Below, piece after piece: positions 50,238-60,500 of a stretch of 64,000 nt of DNA (position 1 is the first letter of the stretch; each line of letters starts with the position of its first letter). The position numbers and the translations under genes were made by a program. The notes under the pieces are model-generated. The model worked only from the letters and a program-made list of their open reading frames with translations, ran no database searches and was not told the origin of the DNA. Origin of the DNA: Endotrypanum monterogeii (Eukaryota; Euglenozoa; Kinetoplastea; Trypanosomatida; Trypanosomatidae); assembly GCA_000333855.2 (NCBI GenBank), contig CM007319.1, positions 1,020,755 to 1,084,754 of the forward strand. Reading direction: 5' to 3'.

Positions 50238-53200
50238 TCACTCCCACAAATTGGAGCACCACGCACTTGCCCCCAAAAACGAGAGCTGCTGTAGCGCAGA
50301 GACTGTGGGTCGGTTGACGCCGAGTCCACTGGCAGCAAAGCGCACAAGACTACGCTGCTCCTCCTTGATGCGACCACACTTGGTGAGGACCTCTTCATAG
50401 ACGTCCCAGGTCACCTGATCAATTGATTCCGCTTCTGTGTACATGTGGAAGCGGCTTTGGAGGAAGATCAGGAGCAGCTCCTCCATATGTGACATCGCAG
50501 AGGCAAAAAAATTTCGCACGCTCACAAACGTCAATGGTGCCGAGCGAGTGGCCATTTCGTATTCCCTCAAAACATTTCCAGGGTCAACAAGAACCAAGGT
50601 GGTGGCGTTGCGGTAGATGTATTCAAACACCATCAATACCTCTTCCGCGTTGACAGCCGCGGTGGGGTCGGACGAGGGCCAGCAGTAGCTGAGGTGGTAC
50701 AACATGTAAGAGATGTAGTGCACCTGTGTCGGCGACGAAAATCCCCTAATCACGTCCAGGTAGGAAGCAAGGACTGGGTCCTTTTCAGACACAGCGTCCA
50801 GGTAGCACAGTATCTCGTAAAGAGTCTTCGCCACCAGCTCTGGGTAGCCGTAGCGGGACTCGAGCTCGTCGATGAGCGCCTCTTGAAAGTCACTAAGCAC
50901 GTACATATCCTTGAAAAATCGCATAGCCGTGTCCTGCTGGAGCTGCAGACTGGTGCACTGTTGTGTCGCGCGGGTGAGGCAGTCGTCAAAGCGGTACTCC
51001 ATGCGAATAAAAAACCGCTCAGAAGCACACGCCATCAGGTGGTCGATGGTGGATACCTCGATCATTCGAGGGGTGAGGGATCGATAACCGCCGAATAGTT
51101 GCTGGTACAGCAACCACTCCGGCGCTCGCTCAGGGGAGAGGGGCTGCAGCCGCTGGAAAGCAACTGTGGAAGCTGTCGTAGAGTTCACTGCACCGGCGCG
51201 GTACTGGAGGGCAGGATTTTTGTCCACAAGGCCCTTGTTGGCAAACCCTTTGAAAATGCGAAGTTCTGAGTTACCAGCAAAAACACTCGAGTCCCCATCG
51301 GCCTCGCACTCACCACTGCCCGATGTCGACGCCGTTTGGTAGGCCGTCGAGGACCCTTCCTTTGGGGCCGCTGCAGCCACCCCGGAGGCCTTCTCCGCGT
51401 GAGCGTACTTGATCTTCACAAAGTTTGTGGCCTCAGGCACCTGAATAGGCAGAGATGGGTCAATGCGGTTCACCCGGCACAGCAGCTTCTGCTGAATGGG
51501 GTCTTCACCGGTAAAGAGCTCAATCGAGGAAAGAAAGCGATTGCTGAGAAGATCCTGCATCGGATGGCGAAAGACGCGCTTCATGACCACCTCGGACGTC
51601 AAAATATCCGGGTTCGTCCGCTCCACTACACAGACGCCTGCTTGATCTGAATAGGGACGCGGTATGGTAAAGGCAACAGACGTGGTGGAGGCACCTAGTA
51701 TGTTGGAAACCCATTGCGCACGCGCGGATTGACCTTTCCTGTCTAATAACGAGACCCTTTTGGCGCCAACGGACTCTGTCAGCGTGGGTGTAGAGTTGTG
51801 TATCTGGAGCCCTGGAGCATCAGACTGAAGACCTGCTGAGGACTGCAAAGGAGCATGGCTTTTGGATAGGGCATCACCACCTTGCGCATCCACCGTACTC
51901 GTCGGATTCGGGAAAGGGTTGCTGTCGCCGCTTTCTGTGGTCGTGAAAGTGATCCCGCTTCGTATTTTCTCAGACATTACAGGCGAGCCTGCAACTAAGG
52001 AATCTCCTTTGTTACTATTCTTCGACTTTTTGGCGCCCGTGTGCTTGGAACGCTCGCTTCGTTCCGCTTCGTACATCTCCAGACGCTTGACCGCCACGTG
52101 CCGTTTGTTAAAGTGATCGTATACACGTTGGTCAAACAAGATCGCCACAAAGCCGTCTGTCTCATCTGGTGCCTCCTTGCTATCGCCAGTGTGAACAAGC
52201 TCTAGGGGAATTTTCTTCATTCCAGTGGAAGAGCTCTCGTCCGCAGTCGCTTCCGCCACCCCCACTTTCCTGCTTTTGCGGTTCTCGTGAACAAGGCGCC
52301 GGTAGGCTGATTCGCAGAAGTGCATATCCTCCAGAAGAACCACCACCTTGTCAGCCATTTTCGTTTTTAGGCGGTTTTGAGCCGACTCCGGTGTCAACGC
52401 GAAGTCGTTGTCGTATGCATCAAGTACCTCGTTCACACGACTTTCTACCTGACCGAGAAACACTAGTAGTGCAACCCGTTCATCGCCTTCATCGAACAGG
52501 CTCTGTGTTTGCAGAACTTTGCTTAATTTCAGATTTCGATATCCCTCTTGCACCTGGTTTAAGTTTCCACCCCCAACCTGTTTGCGCACCCGGAAGAGCT
52601 GCAACTGTACATCTTTGTTCTCGAGGCGAAGATTTTGAACCTCACGCTGGAGTTGACGCTGCGTACTGAGCGCCTCCTGTAACTCCTTTTCCGACTTCTC
52701 TCTCAGCCGTCGATACTCTTCGCATACTTGCTCATGCTGTCGGCGGACACACTCAAGCTCAGATTCGTACCAGGTTATTTGTTCATCCTTGTCCTCGATC
52801 CGGCGTTGTAAAAGTAAGGCCGACTCGCTGGAGGAACCGTTCCCATAGGAAGCCTCTAAAAATGCCTTTGCGCGTCTCAGTGACTCCGCCTCATCAAAAT
52901 ATGTGCGACACTGGCTACCGGGAGTCGACGAGACAGCGGATGCGCTTTTTCCCGTGCTAAGGAGAGCTGTGTTCCCACTATCAAGGTCGCCCGCATCCTT
53001 CCCAGTAATGAAAATAGCTCGGCACAGCTCCACGCGGAAAAGCCGCAGTATGTCACTGATAAAGCAGCAGTTCGGCTGACCTTGTAAGACATCGCTGAAT
53101 CGATCAAACAGGTCCATCGTCTTGAGCGTCCGCTTCAGCGACGGGGGCTCATCGACCCCGATTACCACAAGTTCCCTCAGCTCCGTCTCACATTGCAGTA

Positions 53201-53528
53201 GTTGACTACGCCACAATTCGCCGTTCAGATTCGGTTGAAGACTTGTGGCACTTGCCACCCCGGAGAAGTTTGTCGTAGTCGTTGCCAAAAGCGCCTCCGC
53301 TGGTGATTGTGCTTCTCGAAGTAGCGACGATTTATCCTCGTCAGTTGTTGGATGCGATACCACTGTGTTTGATGCAGCCGCACGCGCCGGTGCCTGCCGG
53401 AGGCACCCGTCTAAGCAGAACGCTTTCTTCTTGTAGACATCCACTGTGCGCCTTGTCTCAATCGAGTCCGCGGATGGGGTCGAGTGTCGAAAAACTGGAA
53501 ACGCGCCGGTGCTACGCCGCTGCGACAT
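50238..53528 (-). CDS. Large coiled-coil protein of unknown function
   Basis: A 1096-residue soluble protein that I cannot name. The first 100 residues look disordered. A helical region follows (ETELRELVVIG and onward, about 110-180). A strong coiled coil lies at about 240-320 (heptad-like ESELECVRRQHEQVCEEY and EKELQEALSTQRQLQREV), then a helical block to about 440. The middle (450-760) is Ser/Thr-rich and probably flexible. The last 280 residues form a compact helical domain rich in aromatic residues (YRSLTPRMIEVSTIDHL onward). There is no signal peptide or membrane helix. The architecture suggests a cytoskeletal or flagellar structural protein, which is inference only. The first ATG is at 53528. 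Confidence 0.88.
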   Translation of the reverse strand: MSQRRSTGAFPVFRHSTPSADSIETRRTVDVYKKKAFCLDGCLRQAPARAAASNTVVSHPTTDEDKSSLLREAQSPAEALLATTTTNFSGVASATSLQPNLNGELWRSQLLQCETELRELVVIGVDEPPSLKRTLKTMDLFDRFSDVLQGQPNCCFISDILRLFRVELCRAIFITGKDAGDLDSGNTALLSTGKSASAVSSTPGSQCRTYFDEAESLRRAKAFLEASYGNGSSSESALLLQRRIEDKDEQITWYESELECVRRQHEQVCEEYRRLREKSEKELQEALSTQRQLQREVQNLRLENKDVQLQLFRVRKQVGGGNLNQVQEGYRNLKLSKVLQTQSLFDEGDERVALLVFLGQVESRVNEVLDAYDNDFALTPESAQNRLKTKMADKVVVLLEDMHFCESAYRRLVHENRKSRKVGVAEATADESSSTGMKKIPLELVHTGDSKEAPDETDGFVAILFDQRVYDHFNKRHVAVKRLEMYEAERSERSKHTGAKKSKNSNKGDSLVAGSPVMSEKIRSGITFTTTESGDSNPFPNPTSTVDAQGGDALSKSHAPLQSSAGLQSDAPGLQIHNSTPTLTESVGAKRVSLLDRKGQSARAQWVSNILGASTTSVAFTIPRPYSDQAGVCVVERTNPDILTSEVVMKRVFRHPMQDLLSNRFLSSIELFTGEDPIQQKLLCRVNRIDPSLPIQVPEATNFVKIKYAHAEKASGVAAAAPKEGSSTAYQTASTSGSGECEADGDSSVFAGNSELRIFKGFANKGLVDKNPALQYRAGAVNSTTASTVAFQRLQPLSPERAPEWLLYQQLFGGYRSLTPRMIEVSTIDHLMACASERFFIRMEYRFDDCLTRATQQCTSLQLQQDTAMRFFKDMYVLSDFQEALIDELESRYGYPELVAKTLYEILCYLDAVSEKDPVLASYLDVIRGFSSPTQVHYISYMLYHLSYCWPSSDPTAAVNAEEVLMVFEYIYRNATTLVLVDPGNVLREYEMATRSAPLTFVSVRNFFASAMSHMEELLLIFLQSRFHMYTEAESIDQVTWDVYEEVLTKCGRIKEEQRSLVRFAASGLGVNRPTVSALQQLSFLGASAWCSNLWE

Positions 53529-54212
53529 GAGGACCGGAACAGTGCTGAGCTTTGAAGGATGGTCAGACGTATTGAAAGTATAGTGATGCTGTTATAACTG
53601 GCACAATCAACCAGTGGTGCTTTGAAATCGGGGAAAAAATAGGGAGAGAGGTCAACAGAGGGACTTGTTCGAGAAAAAAAAAGGCAATTGCAACGAGAGG
53701 GAGACAAAGAGGTTAGCAATCAGGGTAGGTACTACTGACACCCAGTCCCTGTCATCACTGTGAAGTATACCGCTTAAGGGAGTCCGCGGAGAGCCAATGA
53801 GTGCACAGGACATATACTTCTCGGAAGCTGCTTTGTCGACGAGCAACAGCACCTTCGAAGAAAACCACATTGCGAACACGAAGGTGTATCTACTGTCACA
53901 TATCCACTCTTTCGGCTCGACACCGCCACCTCCCCGATTCCTGGTCTATAACAGGTTTAGGTTTTTTTGTCTGTTTTTCTAACTTCTGTGACGTTGTGCA
54001 TAGAAAAAAAAAAAATTAATATATATAGTGGAAGATAGGTCCCTCTTTCCCCACATACGCACAAAGAGACAGCCAGAAAAAAAAAAATGAAGCACACGAA
54101 CATGCAAAAAAAAAAGGAAACACTGGTCTCGAGAAGGAAAAAAGCCACAAACACGCACAAAAAAGCAGGATATTAACATGAGGCATGAGCGTTTCTTTTT
54201 TAGTATTTGTTA
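53529..54212. other. Intercistronic spacer
   Basis: A 684-base spacer between dolichol kinase and the coiled-coil gene. It has A runs at 54004-54014, 54078-54088 and 54106-54114 that read as T tracts on the transcript, and a short TA run near 54018. No gene. Confidence 0.75.
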
Positions 54213-56078
54213 CTAGAAGGCTGCTGCGGGAGGTAGGGGAAATTCCTTCCACGGAAACGTCAATGCACTTGTCATGGATCGTTCCCTTGTGGGGCTCGGT
54301 CGAGAGACGAAAGGGTGCACCCACAACGTTTTTATAGGGACCAGGAGCGCGAACAAATTATTCACCGCTCCTAGTACGACTAAAGGCAGCTGTAGGTTAT
54401 CAATGCCATCCATGAAACACTCCGTCAGCGTGCAAGCAGCGATCATGGTGAACGAGTAGAACACAGGCCCCGTGATCGGCACCTCGGCGATCGCGAGAAC
54501 GACAAACCAAAAAAAAGTCCCACAAACGAGTCCACCCAAAGTGCCCGTCGTTGTTTTGTGTGTGATGGACGTATTGGCCCGTTCAGTGAACACAGCGTTT
54601 TTCAGGTATCGTCCGAGCGTACGCCGAGAGCTCAGGAAGAGAGAGCTCCCGATGAGCGCTGCGCAGGCGTCCACAATGCCGAGCGAGACGATACCTGGAA
54701 TGATATTAATGGAGAGCTCCATGATGACTGGAAGGGGAGTTCCATCCGGAGACAGCTGACGGTACCGCATCATGAGGGAGATACCAAGACCGATGAGTAG
54801 GTAAATGTGGGTACGCACCACGCCCTCAATGTTATCGCGGTCGTCAATATGACGGGACATGAATCTTGATATGTGATCAGACCCGTATACTTTGTAGTAC
54901 CGCGCCACCTCCACGAGAACACAGAGGCTAATAGCCGCAGAGAAGGCGAACGCCATAAAGGGTGGGTCAATCATCGTAGCCGGCGTGAAGAAGATGACGG
55001 CGATGAGGTGAAATAGCTTTCGACGCACTGTTTTCCGCACATGTAGCGAGAAGAAATCTACTAGGCACACCGAGAACGGCAGAAGCGTGAGCCAAACGAC
55101 CAGCGTCCCTATACGAAAATTACTAGACGTAATATACGCGTATAGCCAGCGAAGAACGTTTGCACGAAATTGGTAGCTGATAGACACCCCAAGCACCATT
55201 GCCCCGACGAGGCTGGAGACCCAAAATATGATCGTGATTCGCTTGCGGCTCACGCGGCGACGCGACGACTTGGAATTTTTTTTCTCCGGTATCAAGCACC
55301 ATCTCGAAAAGACAGAAACAAGTGCCACCGTGTATATTGTGCACAGAATCATTCCCCGGCTTGCGATGTGCGTATACGACGTTCGGTAGCCCGATGCGTC
55401 GACAAACGACGCCGACTCACGCCCAGAATCGACAGTGAAATTGTTGTTCAGGAAACTATCGCCGAGGTAGAAGCCGACAATAGATCCAATAAGAATGGCT
55501 TCGTTATCGCCGACTACAGGAAGCAGTTTCACATAGAAGGTGAAACCAGACAAGACGAACGCGAGTGCGCCAAAGGAGAGAACTTGTTCTTGAACGATAA
55601 AGAATACCAGCGTTACTCCCACGACCGCGTAAAGCGCCATCTTGGCTATAACGTTACGGCCAAGCACTGCTCTACCCCACCACTCTCTCCTCGCAGCAAA
55701 AAGGGAAAGATAGGAGAGCAGTGTCGATGCATAAAATAGAACTGGTGATTGGCCCAAATTCATTGCGTGATCGAGGCACCGTTCCGACAAGAAAATGAGT
55801 GGCATCAGCAACCGACTCTCGCCATGCTCCGATGTGAGGGCGACGCTACAGAGGAGAAGGATACTGCACCCCTGCATCCTAAAATTTACCGCCCACGACA
55901 CGTAGGCCAGCAACACTGCCCACAATAAAAGCAATGTTGATGAGTATGAGATCTCGATGCCCCGCTGACTATCCTTCGGCTTCACGACCGCCTCCACAGT
56001 AGAAGGCACACTCATCAACGAGCTTCTGAATTCCCCCTCTTGTGGCTTTCGGAGATAGATGGGATACTTCATCTGCAT
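54213..56078 (-). CDS. DOLK: Dolichol kinase
   Basis: A 621-residue polytopic ER membrane protein that phosphorylates dolichol with CTP, feeding N-glycosylation and GPI-anchor synthesis. The C-terminal half matches DOLK/SEC59: VRRKLFHLIAVIFFTPATMID, a VLVEVARYYKVYG segment, DDRDNIEGVVRTHIYLLIGL, the CTP-site GIVDACAALIGS (D-x-x-A-x-x-x-G pattern), KTTTGTLGG, and ECFMDGIDNLQLPLVVLG near the end. The N-terminal half has many further membrane helices, also usual for DOLK. A basic stretch, KKNSKSSRRRVSRKR, forms a cytosolic loop. The frame is open upstream from GTG through a (TG)n leader; the first ATG is at 56078, with another two codons on. A phosphatidate cytidylyltransferase is the alternative but fits less well. 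Confidence 0.92.
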   Translation of the reverse strand: MQMKYPIYLRKPQEGEFRSSLMSVPSTVEAVVKPKDSQRGIEISYSSTLLLLWAVLLAYVSWAVNFRMQGCSILLLCSVALTSEHGESRLLMPLIFLSERCLDHAMNLGQSPVLFYASTLLSYLSLFAARREWWGRAVLGRNVIAKMALYAVVGVTLVFFIVQEQVLSFGALAFVLSGFTFYVKLLPVVGDNEAILIGSIVGFYLGDSFLNNNFTVDSGRESASFVDASGYRTSYTHIASRGMILCTIYTVALVSVFSRWCLIPEKKNSKSSRRRVSRKRITIIFWVSSLVGAMVLGVSISYQFRANVLRWLYAYITSSNFRIGTLVVWLTLLPFSVCLVDFFSLHVRKTVRRKLFHLIAVIFFTPATMIDPPFMAFAFSAAISLCVLVEVARYYKVYGSDHISRFMSRHIDDRDNIEGVVRTHIYLLIGLGISLMMRYRQLSPDGTPLPVIMELSINIIPGIVSLGIVDACAALIGSSLFLSSRRTLGRYLKNAVFTERANTSITHKTTTGTLGGLVCGTFFWFVVLAIAEVPITGPVFYSFTMIAACTLTECFMDGIDNLQLPLVVLGAVNNLFALLVPIKTLWVHPFVSRPSPTRERSMTSALTFPWKEFPLPPAAAF

Positions 56079-57196
56079 TAAAGGTTTTGATGTGTGTGTA
56101 TGTGTATGTGTATATGTAAGCGAGTTCACTTTGAAAATACGCGTTCGTTAAACGGAAATATCCACAACTATATATTTTTTTTTTTTCGATGGTTTCACGA
56201 TGATGCGAAGGGTAGAGTGAGAACACTAGTAATAGAAAAAAAAGAAAAAGTGGATGAAAAATGAAATAATAATCGTCTTCCCTCTTTTATATCGACATTA
56301 TATATACATATATATAATGAAATACATATATTATATGTTATGTATATATGTTTACCTTACTTGTTTCATCAAAAGGGGGGAGGGAGAATTGTTGGACAAG
56401 AAAACACAAATCCACGGGAGGGCGGGGGGGGGGAAGCAGATCTATTATAAGAAGTGGACAGTGGAGAAACGAAAGTAAGAAGGTGAGAATGAAAAAAAAA
56501 ATTAATAAAGAGGATCAAATTCCTGAGGAGAAATAAGAAACGAAGTATAAAGTAAACGCTGTGCATCTATACATCCACTCATCACAGAAGGAAAAACAAC
56601 GCGACCATAAAAAGATAGTGAAAAGGGAGAGCGAAGGTAAGAAGCAGGGAAGGAAGAAAGAAAAAAAAACATTTTTTTCTCCAGTACGTTTCTCTCTACA
56701 GAATAGAGCGAGTCCACATACAAGAAGTGGTATGAGCCACAACATGTTCGGAAGCATTACCGTCTGCACATTAGCGTACCCGCGCCCTCCTCCGCGCAGG
56801 AGAAATTGTTTCGCCCACGTCGATCTTTCACGTTATGGGATGCAACGAGACAGACTACAGAGAGCGTGGAAAAGTAAAAAAAATGATGCTTTTTTTTTTT
56901 ACTGGCGTGCGGCGTGACCAGCAACACAGTTTATGAAAACAAGGAAATACAGTGCTTGAAATTGAGCACTGGTCGGCGTCGCATCCACAGGTCAATTGCC
57001 GATAATTCTCTGGCGGCACATAGAACGATGTCCGTCGACAGATCAGCGGGTACTTCGGTTTTTTTTTTTTTGGAGACCGCCGCAGATATCTGCAATGAAA
57101 AACGACGACTGAGAATCGATGATGTTTTCCTTTATGCAAATATACACACACACACAGGGGGGTGGGTGGGTGAAACACAATCTTTTAAACGTCTCG

Positions 57197-57231
<35 letters not shown>

Positions 57232-57532
57232 TAGTTAACACACACCACACACACACACAGTGAAACGAGAAGTATAAAACTATCCCACAAAGAGTAGTGG
57301 CACGTATACCCGGCACGAGACCCTTTTACTGTGAGGCATCAGTATCCTCCCCCCCACACACAATAAATTACACGTACACTTTTCTGGGGAGGGGGAAGGG
57401 GAGGGGGGCAGACGTGGTGGCGTGGTTGAAGGAGCTCTCGATACGCCGTGGCGTCACTCTAACTCGATGCACCGCCTTGTCCTTGCACTTCCGCGACGAG
57501 TGTTGCGAGAGTGTATGCGTACCAAGACACCG
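56079..57532. other. Intercistronic spacer
   Basis: A 1.45-kb spacer. It contains TA-rich sequence at 56298-56350, a T run at 56174-56186, A and T runs around 56660-56680, (AT)15 at 57199-57228 and short CA repeats at 57237-57260. No gene supported. Confidence 0.7.
57199..57228. repeat. (AT)15 microsatellite
   Basis: A perfect AT run about 305 bases past the stop codon of the TYW4-TYW5 fusion gene. Confidence 0.95.
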
Positions 57533-60500
57533 TCACGTGTTGTGGGTGTTGCTTATCTCAGTCAGTGATCTCTCAAGATCCTGCATGAATTGCCTCAGCG
57601 AAAACTCAACATAGGTCGGAGGAAAATGAGGGGCATTATCCCCTTCAGTGAGCCGCGCTTTCGCCACTACGTCGCGAACAGCTGAGTAGAGATCCTCGCG
57701 AGTGCGGGACACAGCTGGGATGTCCTTGTTCCCATACAAATCCTTGGCATCATAGACGGTTGGGTCGCTAAAGTGACGGTAAAAGACGTTGACGCTTATA
57801 TTGTAAAGATCTGAAACCGAGGCGTCTTCGCTGTGCGTCACCTCTGCATCCGTCAGGAGTGTCGTAATCTGATGAAACCACATGGAGGGGATGAAAAGCA
57901 TATCGCCCGGTCGCAAAATCACCTCCTGAGCTGCTTTGCAGGCCTCAATGAATCGCGGGTAGCGCACAAGATCCGGAGTGTCGATGTTGACCACGGCCGA
58001 TGAGCTACCTGCCATGTACAGGTTGTTATACTCACTTGGGGGAAAAAGCACCACGCGCTTTGTGCCCACGACCTGGCACAACACGTTGTCGAGTGTGTCA
58101 TAATGCGTCCACAGCTCCAGTGGCGGAGCACTCATGCGCAAACAAGACTGGTGTATTCGTGGCTCAATGTATTCCTTCGCGCCAGGAGGCAACACAAAGT
58201 CCTTGCCCAGTTCCGGGAAGTCTGTCCACAAGTTCGACCGTTCACTTTTCATGTGAGCCGCGACCGAGCGGAAGTACCAGGTCTCGCGCTCGGGTTCGTG
58301 GGTCTTACAAAAATCTTTCGTCGCGTCTTCAAAGTGTTCAATCAGTTTTTCCAGGGTAACATGACGGAAGGTAAAATTTTTGCGCACGAAGTCAAGCCGC
58401 TGCGATCTCTCGCACACATGCACGGACACCAAGGACTTTCCTTCCGTTTTTTTCAGGTACTGTGAGGAACCCCACTTGGAGAGGCAGCCCCCCAAAGGAA
58501 CCTCGCGAAAGACGACGGGCTGCGTAGCTTCTTTGGAAACGTCAAGAAATGCGGCCGCGCTGTAATGCGTGTATTCACGCACACCACCCCACGGCCTGGA
58601 GAGAAGTTGATCGTACGAGTAGACCACGCCCGGTGCAGTAGGGTATGACACCCCCGTGCCACCTCTGCGATAGGAAACCGCAGGTGAAGAAGTGCTCAAG
58701 CGCCATGCCTTCTCGTCCACGGTCTCACCGAGAAACAAGAGCTGCGGCTTTGCAGTGTACGTACCGAAAGAAAAGCATGTATAGCCTCCCCCTAGTACAC
58801 CTACCACGCCCTTGCCGAGGGCAACACAGGAATGGCGCGACCACCACGGTGCCTCGGCCGGAAACGAAACCACGGCCGCAGTCGCCGACGCAGTAGCCTC
58901 GTCACAGTGGTGGTCGAAAACAGACAACGGGAGGAGCATACCAAGCGGTATGTCAGCTTTTGATGTACAGCTGCTGCCCCCCAATATGAGGAGGAAATCC
59001 TCGTCGTCGACAGTTACGCGAGTCAGTGAGTGGGCGTAACGGCCCTCATCATGAGACACTATCAACCGAGACCACTTCCTTGTCGACAGTCGCAGCTGCC
59101 AAATATGCTCGTTGCACACATCACGGCCCAGCACGACTCCACCGTGGACAAGTACCAGATCAGACGAAAGAGCGATGGCTGCGGCAGAGTGCAGCGGAGG
59201 GGGTACCAGGCCCGCCGCTGCACAGCAATCGAGCACCTCGTAGGAGATGGTGAGGCACCTCATCGAAACAGTGACGCGAATGCACTCTAGCTCTTCCCCA
59301 ACACCCGGGTCGCTACATTTTCCGCCCAACAGCAGTAAAATCGCTTCGTCTGCAGTGCCACCGAGACTCACCATGCTGTGACGAAAGCGAGGAGAGGGAC
59401 AGCAGCATGGTTCGTCGTCAGAACAAACACTCAACGCCCTCCAGCGCGCTGTCACGGGACTGCCGCTTCTGACAGTAGGCGGCAGCTCCAGCGTGAGGAG
59501 GTAGGCATCGTTGGACGGGGAGGAGGGATTGGTGCGGCCGCCCCACACGAGGTATTTTCCAGGTGCTAGGTGAGAGAAGGTATGAAACACCATCGGCGGA
59601 GGATGGGCGCTTCGAGTACATTTTCCATCTGAACCAGTGGTATGAATGTCCTTATCAGCGACAACGACAGGCAGCTCTCCCTCTTGTAAGCTATGCACAT
59701 ATACTGTGCTGACGCGTTGGTGCTGCTTGCCTGCCGCAAAACCACCAAAAGAGATCAGAAGACGGTCACCGTTTGCCAGTGGCTCCACCGCAACGCCACC
59801 GTTACCCCAGCCTTCAAAACCGTAGCGCGCTGACGGCCAGCTGTGCAGCGTGCCTTTCACCGACGCTGGGAGCTTCGACCGAGAAACATCTCTTGTATTG
59901 AGTGGTATTCCACCAACAGAGTACTCCACAAATGCTGGGTGAGCGGCGCAGTAGTTAGTTGCTATCGAGTCCCACGCTGTTGACGTGATAGACATGGTAA
60001 TGCCATAGTGCTCACACATCTCGCTCCACTCTTCTAGCTCATCGAATTCCTCCAACGCATCTACGCGAGCCGTCTCGGCACCAGCTAAGCAAAATGCTGA
60101 GATGCGATAGAAGTCCCCCCACCACGCGCGTCGCATACCGGCAGCGTGTGCACGGCGCGTCATGTGCGCCCCATCCGGACAAGATTGGATGCCCAGCAAC
60201 GGACTGTTTTTTTGGCGCAACGAGTTTTGCATGACGTGCCCGAAGCTGTCCGAAGGTGACACCTGGTCGTATGCCAAAAAGACTGCGTTCGGAAAAGACG
60301 CGGCAAGTAACGCGAGCAGAGCTGCGGCGTCCTCTGAAGGCATGTATTGCATAACGCACTCGGCATAAATTATAGTTGGATTTAGAGCTGAAAATCCAGC
60401 CGGGCCGTACTGATGGAGACGTGGAAGGAGCTCCGTCTGCGCGGCACGAAGATCGACGCCGACAGCCGAGTAAAAAGGACTACGCACTGGACACGCATAC

